Positions 9,595-19,085 of a DNA stretch of 64,000 bases are shown one piece after another. Both the position numbers and the translations under genes were made by a program. The notes beneath the pieces are model-generated. The model was not told where the DNA came from. It saw nothing but the letters and a program-made list of their open reading frames with translations, and did not search any database. The stretch's first letter is position 1, and each line of letters starts with the position of its first letter. The stretch lies in assembly GCA_023433505.1 (NCBI GenBank), contig JAEZCO010000045.1:9485-73484 (forward strand), given 5' to 3'. Origin of the DNA: Bacillota bacterium (GTDB lineage Bacteria; Bacillota; Clostridia; Acetivibrionales; DTU013).

Positions 9595-10719
9595 CTAAAT
9601 TGTATAATAATCGGTAGATATCAACCGGCCCCCGGTATCTCTCAGATTCAGATAGCATCCGGTGCTATTCCCCGGAATAACGGCGCTGGCATATCCGGCA
9701 GCCGGATCAGTTACCGCTGCTTTTTCTGCCACCCAGATATCATCCCCGTCTGTACCCGTCCCTTTGTACATCCATAACGGGTCGGCAGTATAGACGATTT
9801 CAGCGGAAAAGAGCTGTGCAGGCCCTTCCAAATAAGCCCATATCGAACCGTTTGACACTCCGGAAGAGGCAATCCTTGGATATGCCGGAGCCCCCATGAA
9901 GTATGCGTCGACAAACCGGCGGATATCTTCACAGGCCCACGGCACTTCATGTGAATGTCCGAAATTATCTTCAATCCGGGCACGATTTTCTCCAGGGGTC
10001 ATCAAACGGTTTTTTTGAAAAATACTTAAGGGGATATAATCGTCAAGGTTATTACTCACCCAGAATGTTGGGAAATTAATGTTTTGCAGATAGTTTGACG
10101 CGTCGATCCCTGTTTTGTAAGGTTCACTGAAGATATAATTGTTTCGTGAAAAAAATGTATTTTCGAACATATAGCCGGAGGCATAAACCGGGACACCCAG
10201 CTGAATCCGTGAAGCATCGACCCCCATGGTAATTGAGCTTATGATGCCGCCCATGGAAATTCCATAAATACCTATCTTTGAGCTGTCCACCTCGCCTCGC
10301 GATTGCAAAAAGGAAATAGCCCGCATGGCAGCGGCAACCGCGTGAAACCACCATGAGTCTTCCAGCTCCCCCTGGGAAATGTCATAATTCGTATAATCCT
10401 GTGGGCGGCCATCAGGCATCAATCCGCCATCCGGGCCTTGTCCGGCCATATCGACGGCAATAGCGGCATACCCATAGCCTGCCCACTGCTGTGCCCAGCC
10501 TTGATACGCCGCCCCACCCCCGCCGTGCAATAATACCATTGCGGGAATTTTACCGGAATAAGCCTTCGGTATCGAATAATATGCAAAAACACGGGCCATG
10601 CTGCCATTGTACGGTACATTTTCAAACAGTAACGAATAATCCGGATCGGAATCAGCCAGCCACTGTACGTTTGGTGCCTCAAGTAATTCAGGGTGACCGC
10701 TCCATGGGTTGATTGCCAT
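9595..10719 (-). CDS. Acetylxylan-esterase/dienelactone-hydrolase-family esterase, no signal peptide
   Basis: This alpha/beta-hydrolase probably removes acetyl or similar esters from oligosaccharides. Visible elements are the oxyanion segment LLHGGGGAAYQGW, the nucleophile elbow GISMGG, an acid-loop candidate SNNLDDYIPL and a His candidate DNFGHSHEV. A C-terminal beta-sandwich ends STDYYT. The ATG at 10719 is best supported: AGGA lies 7 bases upstream, giving 374 residues. A TTG at 10845 would overlap the previous gene's stop and force translation through a 16-bp hairpin. With the 10719 start there is no secretion signal, so it likely works inside the cell on imported esters. It closely resembles the esterase domain inserted in the giant enzyme, as shown by the segment VPYNGSMARVFAY shared by both. 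Confidence 0.88.
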   Translation of the reverse strand: MAINPWSGHPELLEAPNVQWLADSDPDYSLLFENVPYNGSMARVFAYYSIPKAYSGKIPAMVLLHGGGGAAYQGWAQQWAGYGYAAIAVDMAGQGPDGGLMPDGRPQDYTNYDISQGELEDSWWFHAVAAAMRAISFLQSRGEVDSSKIGIYGISMGGIISSITMGVDASRIQLGVPVYASGYMFENTFFSRNNYIFSEPYKTGIDASNYLQNINFPTFWVSNNLDDYIPLSIFQKNRLMTPGENRARIEDNFGHSHEVPWACEDIRRFVDAYFMGAPAYPRIASSGVSNGSIWAYLEGPAQLFSAEIVYTADPLWMYKGTGTDGDDIWVAEKAAVTDPAAGYASAVIPGNSTGCYLNLRDTGGRLISTDYYTI

Positions 10720-10753
10720 AAAAAATTCCTGCGCTTTCATCAAATTTGGTTTT

Positions 10754-10793
10754 GGAATTATCCCGGAATCATTGGGCATTCCGGGATAATTCC
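10754..10793 (-). terminator. Perfect 16-bp inverted repeat between two esterase genes
   Basis: GGAATTATCCCGGAAT at 10754-10769 and its exact complement at 10778-10793 enclose an 8-nt loop. It lies between the stop of the secreted esterase (10842) and the preferred ATG of the next one (10719). There is no strong T-run directly after it, so it may be a weak terminator or an RNA-processing hairpin. Confidence 0.65.
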
Positions 10794-10841
10794 ATTTGCC
10801 GGTAAGTTTTTTCTTTAATTTTTTACGATATGTGAATTGTA

Positions 10842-13556
10842 TCAATACTTAAAGCTCACCGGAACAAAGCTCCGTATCCCCGTTGTCCCGACCGTCCATA
10901 CATTATTCGTTGTATGCCAGTATATTGAACCGTTAACGGTTGCAACAGAGGTAGATGTCAAGGTCGTAGTGTCGTGGTACCACTGGTCGCTGCCACTCAC
11001 TTCCTGGCTTACAATGTAGTAACTGGTGTTTGCTGTCAATACTGCCGGTGCAGCCAGAGTACCATACTTGAAACTTCCTGCTGCTGCACCGGATGTATTT
11101 ATTGACACCGATGCTCCGGATACATCCGTACCGTCGCTTGCCTTTACTATTTTGACGGTGTGCGTCCCACTGTTTCCGGATGCTATCCAGCGTCCTAGCT
11201 CTGTTACTGTGAGGTTTGATGCTCCTGTTGTTATCTTCATTCCTACCCAACCGCTGTAATCATTTCTCAGTGTGCCAAGTGTTTGACCTGTTATGAATGC
11301 TGTTTGTGCAGGGGTAGGGGTAGGTGTCGGAGTAGGCGTGGACGAAGCTCCATAAACCTCTAGTTCCGATATGGCCATTTGAGCACCTGTCTGGCCCGCA
11401 GCATCAGGCTTTATTGCCTGTACCCTCACATACCGGTACGGTCCTGCGGTAAATGAATGCTCATATGTCCCTCCTGCCGTATGACCGTTTATTGTAGCAA
11501 CAGGATTCCAGCTTATACCGTTTGCCGAGCATTTGATAGAATAATCCGTTGCAAAAGTATCACTTCGGAAGGTTATCTTTACCCTGTCTATATTGTAGGA
11601 GTCTCCCAGATCTACCTGCTCAATCCATGCATATTGGAGCATCGCCTGCGCCCAGGTCCCACTGTTTCCGTCCACAGCCTTAGGTGCTTCATAGCCCGAA
11701 TGCATTGTAGCTGTGCTGCCGTCGATATAATAGGCGGTTGCAGTTTTGTTCAAAGCCAGGTTTATCCCCGGGGTTAGAGTTGGACTTGAAGTTGGAGTTG
11801 GGCTTGGGGTTGATGTTGGCGTCGGTGTCGGTGTTGATGTTGGCGTTGATGTCGGTGTGGATGCTGGCGTTGGCGTAGCCACTCCATCGAAATAAACCCC
11901 AAGTTCCGATATCGCCATCTGAGCGCCTGTCTGGCCTGCCGCATCGGGTTTTATTGCCTGTACCCTTATGTAGCGTGATGATCTCGTATCAAATGTATGA
12001 TTATATGTTCCCCCCGCAGTATGACCTGTCACTGTGGCAATAGTATCCCATACTCCTCCGTCCGTTAAGCTTTTAATGGTATAATCCGTTGCAAAAGTAC
12101 TCGCCGGGAAGGTTATCTTTACCCTGTTTATGTCGTGTGCCGCTCCCAAATCCACCTGCTCGATCCATGCATATTGGTTCATTGCCTGCGCACTTGTCCC
12201 CGAATTTCCGTCAATTGCTTTGGAAGCCTCAAAGCCGGCATGCATCGTAGCTGGACTGCCATCGATATAATAGGCGGTTGCAGTTTTATTCAGGGCCAGG
12301 TTCGTACCCTGCTCCGCGGGAACAGTGTAATAGTCGGTAGATATCATCCGTCCCTGGGAATCGGTCAGGTTTAAATAATAGCAGGTGGCACCTTCAGGTA
12401 TAGCCGCACTGACGTGTCCGGAAGCTGTAATTGCCGGCGGCGCACCTATGATAAATTCAGTACCTGCAGGTGTCGCAAAAAGGGGCTGCACCGTGGTGTA
12501 AACCAGCTCCGCAGAGGCCAGCGTCACACCCGCCGGCGCTGCCATATCCGCCCATATTGAGCCACCCGTCACTCCGGAAGCGCTTATCCGGGGATAAACC
12601 GAAGCATTCACCGGCATGAAGTACGAGTCGACAAACCGGCGGATATCCGGGGTGAGATTCTTGGGAATATTCTCGTCATGTCCATAATTGTCCGCTATAT
12701 GGGCACGAGCCACACCGGAAGTCAAATTGCGGCACTTTTGAAAGCTATTGATAGGGACATAAAAATCATTGTTGTTACTCACCCAAAAGGACGGGCCGGT
12801 ATAATTCTGAAGATAATTTTTAGCGTCAATTCTGGTTTTGTAGGTATCGCTGAAAATTGCCCCCTGCTGTGAAAAAACAGAATTTTCATCCATGCACCCG
12901 GCAGCATAAACCGGCACAGCCAAAGTAATCCGGGAGTCAACCCCCATGGCAATCGAGGTTACGATGCCACCCATTGAAATTCCAAAGATACCTATTTTTG
13001 AAGTATTGACTTCATTCCGTGAATAGAGAAAGGAAATACACCGCTTAATAGCTGCAACAGCATTGAAGTACCATGAGTTTTCCAACCCGGCCCGGTCCGC
13101 AGGAATATTAAAATCAGTATAACTGTTAACGGGAGTTTCCGTATACGGATACCCGTCAGACATAGGACCGTAGGAACCATTGGAATTGATACCGTATCCG
13201 GCCATATCAAAGGCAATAGCGGCATAGCCGTAGCTTGCCCATTGCTGTACCCAGCTTTGGGAAGCATGCCCGCCCCCGCCGTGTATCAACACCATCGCAG
13301 GAATTGTGCCTGTAAAATTAGCCGGCACCGAATAATATGCAAAAATCCGCGTCATTGTGCCATTATACGGTACGTTATCAATTTTCAGGGCATAGTCCGG
13401 TCCGACACTGTCGACCCATTCAACAGCGGGTGCCGTGAGCAACTCGGTATGACTGCTCCACGGGTCGGCTGCAGCCTTTACCGGTACAGGACTATAAGAA
13501 ACACACATCCCGATAACCAGACAAAAAGTAATAAGTATACATAAATATCTTTTCAT
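10842..13556 (-). CDS. Secreted esterase with two F5/8C (discoidin) carbohydrate-binding domains
   Basis: This 904-residue extracellular enzyme starts with a signal peptide (residues 1-29, ending VPVKA). The catalytic AXE1-like domain (about 32-345) carries LIHGGGGHASQSW, GISMGG, NNNDFYVP and DNYGHDEN, the presumed Ser/Asp/His set. A beta-sandwich to about 420 follows. Two F5/8C domains (about 425-560 and 595-735) each begin NLALNKTATAYYIDG and contain AWIEQVDLG. They are joined by long Pro/Thr/Ser linkers. A last domain of about 150 residues (ITGQTLGTLRNDYSGW) looks like another non-catalytic, possibly binding, module. The architecture fits deacetylation of insoluble plant polysaccharide. 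It lies between the beta-helix enzyme and the intracellular-looking esterase in the same operon. Confidence 0.9.
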   Translation of the reverse strand: MKRYLCILITFCLVIGMCVSYSPVPVKAAADPWSSHTELLTAPAVEWVDSVGPDYALKIDNVPYNGTMTRIFAYYSVPANFTGTIPAMVLIHGGGGHASQSWVQQWASYGYAAIAFDMAGYGINSNGSYGPMSDGYPYTETPVNSYTDFNIPADRAGLENSWYFNAVAAIKRCISFLYSRNEVNTSKIGIFGISMGGIVTSIAMGVDSRITLAVPVYAAGCMDENSVFSQQGAIFSDTYKTRIDAKNYLQNYTGPSFWVSNNNDFYVPINSFQKCRNLTSGVARAHIADNYGHDENIPKNLTPDIRRFVDSYFMPVNASVYPRISASGVTGGSIWADMAAPAGVTLASAELVYTTVQPLFATPAGTEFIIGAPPAITASGHVSAAIPEGATCYYLNLTDSQGRMISTDYYTVPAEQGTNLALNKTATAYYIDGSPATMHAGFEASKAIDGNSGTSAQAMNQYAWIEQVDLGAAHDINRVKITFPASTFATDYTIKSLTDGGVWDTIATVTGHTAGGTYNHTFDTRSSRYIRVQAIKPDAAGQTGAQMAISELGVYFDGVATPTPASTPTSTPTSTPTPTPTSTPSPTPTSSPTLTPGINLALNKTATAYYIDGSTATMHSGYEAPKAVDGNSGTWAQAMLQYAWIEQVDLGDSYNIDRVKITFRSDTFATDYSIKCSANGISWNPVATINGHTAGGTYEHSFTAGPYRYVRVQAIKPDAAGQTGAQMAISELEVYGASSTPTPTPTPTPAQTAFITGQTLGTLRNDYSGWVGMKITTGASNLTVTELGRWIASGNSGTHTVKIVKASDGTDVSGASVSINTSGAAAGSFKYGTLAAPAVLTANTSYYIVSQEVSGSDQWYHDTTTLTSTSVATVNGSIYWHTTNNVWTVGTTGIRSFVPVSFKY

Positions 13557-14583
13557 AAATAACCCATCTCCTTTTAAATTTCAGCTTCAAAATTTAAGAC
13601 CTGGTCCGCAGGCCCCCTTCTTCTATGAGAAGGGAGCCTCAGATAGTTTCACAGCAGACTGGAGATTATTACAATACCTACTTTACGTCAATGATGTCTG
13701 TCATTGGCAGAGACTCAATTATAAACTTCAATTTCCGATATGGCCATTTGCCCGCCCAACTGGTCCGCTGCATCCGGTTTTATTGCCTGTACCCACACAT
13801 ACCGGTACTGTGCCGCAGTGAATGTATGCGTATATGTCCCTCCCGCAGTATGACCGCTCACTATGGCAACAGGCGTCCAATTTGTACCGTTTGGCGAACA
13901 CTGGATGATATATTCTGTTGCAAAAGCATCCCCTGGAAAAGTCACCTTTACCCTGCTGATATTGTATAAGCCGCCCAGGTCTACCAGCTCAATCCACGCA
14001 TACCGGTTCATCGCTTGAGCCCGCGTCCCGGTATTTCCATCAACGGCTTTTGAAGCATCGCAGCCTGAATGCATTGCAGCCGCACTGCCATCAACATAAT
14101 AGGCAGATGCAGATGCATTTAAGGCCAGATTTGCACCCGGTGTGGGCGTTGGAGCATCCGCATAAACCTCAAGCTCCGTGATGGCCATCTGAGCGCCCAA
14201 CTGACCGGCTGCATCCGGTTTTATTGCCTGTACTCTCACATACCGGTACTGTGCAGCAGTGAATGTATGCTCATAAGTCCCCCCCGTGGTATGACCGCTT
14301 ACTACGGCAACAGGAGTCCAATTTGTACCGTTCGGTGAACACAGGACCGTATAGTCCGTTGCAAAAGTATCGTTCCGGAAGGTTACCTTTACCCTGTTTA
14401 TGTTGTATAAGCCTCCCGCATCTACCTGCTCGATCCACGCATATTGTCCGCTTGCCTGAGCCCATGTGCCGCTGTTTCCGTCGATAGCTTTATTGGCCTC
14501 ATAACCGGGATGCATCGTTGCTGTGCTGCCATCAATATAGTAGGCGGTAGCAACTGCATTTGCATTCAAAGCCAGGTTTGTGC
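11347..14583 (-). repeat. Four homologous F5/8C-encoding DNA segments in two adjacent genes
   Basis: Segments at about 11347-11766, 11884-12303, 13718-14139 and 14155-14583 encode the same domain and share long near-identical DNA, for example around GGTTTTATTGCCTGTAC and CATATTG. Thr/Pro linkers of short repeated codons lie at about 11310-11335, 11770-11880 and 14590-14640. The segments could recombine with one another. Confidence 0.8.
13611..13638 (-). terminator. Stem-loop between beta-helix enzyme and esterase genes
   Basis: An 11-bp stem with one G-T pair (GGCCCCCTTCT against AGAAGGGAGCC) encloses a 6-nt loop. It lies in the 158-bp gap between the stop at 13715 and the next start at 13556. 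No clear T-run follows, so partial termination or mRNA protection is more likely than full termination. Confidence 0.5.
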
Positions 14584-16426
14584 CCTGTGTCGGCGTTGGT
14601 GTTGGCGTCGGCGTGGATGTCGGTGTGGGTGTTGGTACACCCTGTACATTTCTTCCTGCATTACTAGTTATAGACGAAGGTATTTGACTCGGATTTGCTA
14701 CAAGAGTGTTATTGGCAACAATACTGTTTGTCTGCCACCATATATCTGCATGGGGAGCGGCAGTATAATAGTTATATTGGAAGTCGTGGTTGCTGCCTTT
14801 GCAAATAAAATTACTAACATTGTTATATACGGCATTATATTGTACAATCATAGAACCGCTAAAATCATCCAGGTATATGGCACCAAAATCATTGTGATCA
14901 TCATGTATTACATTGCCAGTTATCGTTGTCCCGGGTTGTGATGAAAGAGTGTATATACCTCCCCCATCCTTCAATACCTTCATAATATCGTATATAAGGT
15001 TGTTTTGTATTAAATTATTTTTTGCAACCGAAGGGTCATGACCTCCCCATCCCCATCCGCAACTTATACCTGTATAGGGTAAATCATGCAACTCATTGTA
15101 TGTTATGACCGTGTGTTCGGTATAGTATGCTATAATTCCCATACCTGAATGGTATTCCTGTCCTATCTTTGTAATGAGATTGTTGTCGATCAGATTATTT
15201 TTGACAAGATTGGCCGCATCGGCATAGTAGCCATGCATATAACCGACAATGATGCCGTGGGCTGAAATATCTTCAAAGGTATTGTTAAAAACAACGTTAT
15301 TCTTGCAGCCCATGTTCAGAGAAAGTCCTGCTCCTCCAAGGTGTGTAAATTTATTCCCTTCAAACCTTAGATTTTCCGAATAGGTAAACTCCAGATTTCC
15401 ATCGCATTGTACCCAATGCTCACGGGAATCATTGAAAGATGCATATTGTCCTATGGTGGTCTGTACCCCCTGATGGTCAGCCAGACCCTCGGCATTATTG
15501 GGTCTCAGCCACGTAGCATAGGAAAAGGTGAGTCCTTTAAAAACCACATTTTTTACACTCGTCCCGCTGATCAGCCTTTCAAGCTTGGGGGCGATAACTT
15601 CCGCCGTGTCCATATTTTCTCCTGCACGCGGCTTATAATATAAATCTCCCGTCGTTCTGTTCAAATACCATTCGCCTTCTGAATCAAGAAGTTCATAGGC
15701 GTTTTCAATCCAGTCCGGCTGAATCGGAAACGGCCAGTCAATATGACTATTTGCATTGGTCCAGAACGGTTGTTTCATCGTTGCTAAGGCATATGGCGTT
15801 CCCGGTGTTACTGATTGAATACCTCCTCTGAATTCCTTCCACATGTTCCGTCCGACTACTTCCACGTCCGTAATATTGCCCCAGGAAGCAACCGCCGTGG
15901 GACACTTAAAACCAGCGTCGCTTTTCTCCCATCCGCTGCCGTCAACACTCCTGGCACGGATGGCACGGCTGCCGTTCACATAAAGCTGGCGTGTATTCAA
16001 TGACGTACCGACATGCGCTTTATAGATATTTCCGGCTTGCTGCGTCCAACCCGTTATCTTTTGTCCCCCGCTGATTACCGGCGTTTCTCCGGGATAATTT
16101 TGATATATTACCTTGTAATCACCTTTACCTGAATCGCTTTGTCCGAGAGTAAGCGCTTCAGCCAGTGTATACGTCCCCCCTCGAAGATAAACAATAATAT
16201 CGCCGGTCATATTGCCGGATTTTGCACGCACTTCATTACGCGCCTTTTGTAAAGTCAAAAAAGGCAGCGCTTCAGTGCCGGGGTTGGTATCGCTGCCATT
16301 TGGAGCTACAAAAAAAATTGCCTGCGGAGCTGCGGCATTTACTTGTGCCGCCGGAAGCAAACCTGGTGTCAGAATGCCTGTCAAAGTAAAGATCACCATC
16401 ATAAGTACCGAGAACTTTCTTTTCAT
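13715..16426 (-). CDS. Secreted GH141-like beta-helix enzyme with two F5/8C domains
   Basis: This 903-residue protein starts at the ATG at 16426, which has AGGGAG upstream and begins a clean signal peptide (MKRKFSVLMMVIFTLTG, cleavage near QVNA). The in-frame extension to 16594 lacks signal character. The catalytic region (about 35-600) opens with FFVAPNGSDTNPGTEA and continues as a right-handed parallel beta-helix with GGGIYTLSS and GAIYLDDFSG, as in GH141-like proteins. A PTPTPT linker leads to two F5/8C domains (about 620-755 and 765-900) that closely resemble those of the neighbouring esterase. It should act outside the cell on a branched plant glycan. GH141 includes fucosidase and xylanase members; specificity here is unknown. 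It is the compact relative of the giant enzyme at the left edge. Confidence 0.87.
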   Translation of the reverse strand: MKRKFSVLMMVIFTLTGILTPGLLPAAQVNAAAPQAIFFVAPNGSDTNPGTEALPFLTLQKARNEVRAKSGNMTGDIIVYLRGGTYTLAEALTLGQSDSGKGDYKVIYQNYPGETPVISGGQKITGWTQQAGNIYKAHVGTSLNTRQLYVNGSRAIRARSVDGSGWEKSDAGFKCPTAVASWGNITDVEVVGRNMWKEFRGGIQSVTPGTPYALATMKQPFWTNANSHIDWPFPIQPDWIENAYELLDSEGEWYLNRTTGDLYYKPRAGENMDTAEVIAPKLERLISGTSVKNVVFKGLTFSYATWLRPNNAEGLADHQGVQTTIGQYASFNDSREHWVQCDGNLEFTYSENLRFEGNKFTHLGGAGLSLNMGCKNNVVFNNTFEDISAHGIIVGYMHGYYADAANLVKNNLIDNNLITKIGQEYHSGMGIIAYYTEHTVITYNELHDLPYTGISCGWGWGGHDPSVAKNNLIQNNLIYDIMKVLKDGGGIYTLSSQPGTTITGNVIHDDHNDFGAIYLDDFSGSMIVQYNAVYNNVSNFICKGSNHDFQYNYYTAAPHADIWWQTNSIVANNTLVANPSQIPSSITSNAGRNVQGVPTPTPTSTPTPTPTPTQGTNLALNANAVATAYYIDGSTATMHPGYEANKAIDGNSGTWAQASGQYAWIEQVDAGGLYNINRVKVTFRNDTFATDYTVLCSPNGTNWTPVAVVSGHTTGGTYEHTFTAAQYRYVRVQAIKPDAAGQLGAQMAITELEVYADAPTPTPGANLALNASASAYYVDGSAAAMHSGCDASKAVDGNTGTRAQAMNRYAWIELVDLGGLYNISRVKVTFPGDAFATEYIIQCSPNGTNWTPVAIVSGHTAGGTYTHTFTAAQYRYVWVQAIKPDAADQLGGQMAISEIEVYN

Positions 16427-16747
16427 ATTTTCACTCTCCCTTTTCAACTTTGGTTGAATTGCTACAGTTACAAACCGGATATTTCTTCTGAAACCGGTTG
16501 GCCATACAGCGCAGGAATTTTTCCAAATATACCTCCTCCATCTTTGGATAATGTTATTTTGTGCAGGATACCCGAAGTGTACGGCAATCCTCATGCCGGA
16601 AAAATAAGCCCGTTTGCCCTGTTCTCCCTTGACCTTTGTGCCCTGGGGTATTATTAAAAAACTATAACAACCGCTGCAAAATCTCCATAAGGGTAATAAA
16701 ATCTTTCATTGTAGTACTGAGATAAATTATTAAATCCATACATAGTG

Positions 16748-16776
16748 ATTATAAAAAACAGGATAACAAATAACAA
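16748..16776 (-). promoter_or_regulatory. Candidate promoter before the secreted-enzyme operon
   Basis: The minus strand reads TTGTTA, 17 bases, TATAAT. It lies after the stop of the response regulator and about 320 bases before the beta-helix gene. The 379-bp gap (16427-16805) holds this promoter and a long leader with no convincing gene. The leader length leaves room for regulator sites or attenuation. Confidence 0.55.
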
Positions 16777-16805
16777 GCCACCAATCTTATTAAATGTACC
16801 GGTAT

Positions 16806-18431
16806 TTAACTAAACTTTTGGCAAAAATGCTTATCCCTGAATTGCTTCGGAGTCAGCCCGGTGTATTCCTTGAAAACAGACGTAAAATGCGAATTGGCTT
16901 TATAACCGGTCTTCTCTACTATTTCATAGATCTTTATATACGGGTCCATAAGCATTTGTTTGGCAATCTCCATCCTTTTCCTGATCAGGTAGTCAAATAT
17001 TGTTTGGCCTGTATGCTGCCTGAATATCAAGTTTGCATGGCTTACGCTGATAAAAAGCGGGTTGACAATCTGGCTAACGCTCTCGATCACCGCATACCGT
17101 TCGTTGACGACAGACTTAATATCCTCTACAATCCTTTGATAACGCCCATTCTCCGCTTTATTAAAAAATACTCTCACAGCCTCGATGATATTGAGCATCC
17201 ATTGTTTTATGTCTACAATCGTTTCAAACCGCAGCAATTTGTTCCACACCAGCATATCGTCGCCGAAAATGCTCCCATAGCTCTCATTTCTCTCAAGCAG
17301 TAGAGTTTGAAGCATATTGACGATTGAAAAGGTGAGACTTTTTGTGTATGCCGGAGGATAGCTTACCCCTGAATCGTAATATTCATCAATAAATGCAGCA
17401 CTCCCGCCTTCATCTCCGTCTTCGACAATCCGGGTGATTCTGCGCTTTATTTCCAAAATATCATAGTGAAAATGGTCATCCGGAGCTTTAACCTCGGAAG
17501 CCATGATGATTCTGCCCCCTCCGCTGAAAAACTTCGACTCCACTGCAAACTCCGCAGTTTCAAATACTTTCGGCAGCATTGCAAAACAGGCGGAAAATTC
17601 ACTGATACCGGTTGTAATGCTCAAGCCCAACTCTGTGCCGATGGATTCCTTGCATTTATTTACGGCGTCTATTATTTTATCCAGCGCCTCTTCGTGGTTT
17701 TTTATATTCGGAAAAAGGATGATGGGGAAATTATTATACTGCTGATTGGCCGCATAGCCGGGAATTTCTTTCAGAATGGTCTCTTGGATACACTTCTGTA
17801 CGCTGTATAAGATCAGGTATCTTTTTCCCATAGATATATCCTGATAAAGCAAATTGTAGTTGTCGAGTTGAAGGAAAAGAACGGCATAATATTTATGCGT
17901 AATATCCATGCCCAGATATTCCATTCGGTCTCTGATATCCTTTTCGTCTTCCGGCTTTCCATACAGCAGGTCTTTGAAAAATTTCTCCCGGAGCATCGGC
18001 AGGCTTTCTTTGATCTGCATTTTCAGTTTTTCTTCATTTAGCTCTCTTTCCAGCTCAGACTGCCTCAGATTCCTTGTCTTTTCAAGGACAGCCGTCAGTT
18101 CGGCCAAATCGACAGGTTTTAAAATATACCCGCATACCTCGAAATCAATTGCATTCTTTAAAAACTCGAAGTCGTCGAAGCAGCTCATAAAGATAAATTT
18201 TATATGCGGCAGCTCCAACCTGAGCTTCTGTGTCATCTTTATCCCATCCATTACGGGCATGGCAATATCCGTCAGTATGAAATCAGGCCTGAGCCTGATG
18301 GCCTGGTTATATCCGTCAACCCCGTCGACAGCCGCTCCGACGACTTCAATGCCGAGCTTCTCCCAGGCAATCAGGCCTTTTATCCCTTCCCTGTCCGAAA
18401 TATTGTCCTCAACAATAAGAATGGAAAACAC
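16806..18431 (-). CDS. YesN-type response regulator with AraC-family DNA-binding domain (orphan)
   Basis: The 541-residue protein has a receiver domain (1-120) with DFILTDIAMPVMDG (phospho-acceptor Asp) and the conserved Lys in YILKPVD. A middle region of about 250 residues follows. The C-terminal AraC-type double helix-turn-helix (about 435-540) ends KTGYKANSHFTSVFKEYTGLTPKQFRDKH. Translation starts at a GTG with GGGG 8 bases upstream. Such proteins are normally phosphorylated by a YesM kinase and activate sugar-uptake operons. No kinase gene is adjacent, so its partner is encoded elsewhere; the orphan kinase at 39496-41232 is one candidate, by inference only. Its position just before the beta-helix enzyme suggests that it regulates that operon. 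Confidence 0.9.
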   Translation of the reverse strand: MFSILIVEDNISDREGIKGLIAWEKLGIEVVGAAVDGVDGYNQAIRLRPDFILTDIAMPVMDGIKMTQKLRLELPHIKFIFMSCFDDFEFLKNAIDFEVCGYILKPVDLAELTAVLEKTRNLRQSELERELNEEKLKMQIKESLPMLREKFFKDLLYGKPEDEKDIRDRMEYLGMDITHKYYAVLFLQLDNYNLLYQDISMGKRYLILYSVQKCIQETILKEIPGYAANQQYNNFPIILFPNIKNHEEALDKIIDAVNKCKESIGTELGLSITTGISEFSACFAMLPKVFETAEFAVESKFFSGGGRIIMASEVKAPDDHFHYDILEIKRRITRIVEDGDEGGSAAFIDEYYDSGVSYPPAYTKSLTFSIVNMLQTLLLERNESYGSIFGDDMLVWNKLLRFETIVDIKQWMLNIIEAVRVFFNKAENGRYQRIVEDIKSVVNERYAVIESVSQIVNPLFISVSHANLIFRQHTGQTIFDYLIRKRMEIAKQMLMDPYIKIYEIVEKTGYKANSHFTSVFKEYTGLTPKQFRDKHFCQKFS

Positions 18432-18523
18432 TCAATCATCCCCTAAATACAGTATCCGGATAGTAAAGATCGCCAGCGAATAAAAACATGACCGGAAATT
18501 GATTCCACTCATCCCAATGCAAT

Positions 18524-19066
18524 TTATTCTTTTATGTCAGGTATTCTTTTAATATCGTTATCCGTAAAAATATCGGCATCATCTCTGCTCTTTGTAGAAA
18601 ACTCCGATATGACTGCTCCGTCCTTACCGGCTTGAAACCAATGCTTTGTGTCGGGATAAAGCGTATACTGCTCCCCGGGATTCAATTCAATCTCTTTCCA
18701 TACGGTATACGTCTTCTCTCTGCCTTTGGGCGCCTTTGCTTTAGGATTTGCAGCCTGCTCGCCTTCAACATACAGGAATACATTCCCCCACCTGCATCTG
18801 AAGGTTTCTTCCTTCCCGGCCTCACCGTCCACCGGAGGATGCCTGTGTTCCGGACATGTCTGAAATGGAAAGAGAATTAATTCTTTTGCACAGCACCGGT
18901 CGGTATTGACATAAGTAATTAGCTCAAGTCCCGTGTTTTCCAGTTCTCCCAGTCCGAAATCAGCTACCTCGATATTGTTTATCTCTTCCTTTGTCAGTAT
19001 GATGCCTGCTTTCTGAAAATACTCCAGCGCTCTCAGTCTGGCTTCATATACTTGCTCCTTTTTCAT
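18524..19066 (-). CDS. D-lyxose/D-mannose isomerase (cupin fold)
   Basis: This 180-residue protein matches the D-lyxose ketol-isomerase family, metal-dependent cupins that interconvert D-lyxose and D-xylulose and also D-mannose and D-fructose. The metal site is visible as CPEHRHPPVDGEAGKEETF (two His and a Glu) and a later His in DTKHWFQAG. The length is normal and AGGAGG precedes the ATG. It lies downstream of an alpha-mannosidase-like gene and a PfkB kinase in what looks like one transport-and-catabolism locus. D-mannose to D-fructose is therefore the likelier role here, as an inference from context. A repeat element separates it from the mannosidase gene. Confidence 0.85.
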   Translation of the reverse strand: MKKEQVYEARLRALEYFQKAGIILTKEEINNIEVADFGLGELENTGLELITYVNTDRCCAKELILFPFQTCPEHRHPPVDGEAGKEETFRCRWGNVFLYVEGEQAANPKAKAPKGREKTYTVWKEIELNPGEQYTLYPDTKHWFQAGKDGAVISEFSTKSRDDADIFTDNDIKRIPDIKE

Positions 19067-19085
19067 AAGAAAGCCTCCTTTTTGA

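Noticed and set aside
10720..10845. N-terminal extension of the esterase from a TTG at 10845
   Set aside because: It would translate through a perfect 16-bp hairpin, has no homology to the related esterases, and a much better ribosome site exists at 10719.
11310..14640. CRISPR-like short repeats
   Set aside because: The repeats are Pro/Thr linker codons and F5/8C domain copies in frame, not spaced direct repeats with unique spacers.
16427..16594. Extended N-terminus of the beta-helix enzyme
   Set aside because: The extension is charged and unlike a secretion signal, whereas the ATG at 16426 has a strong ribosome site and begins a standard signal peptide.
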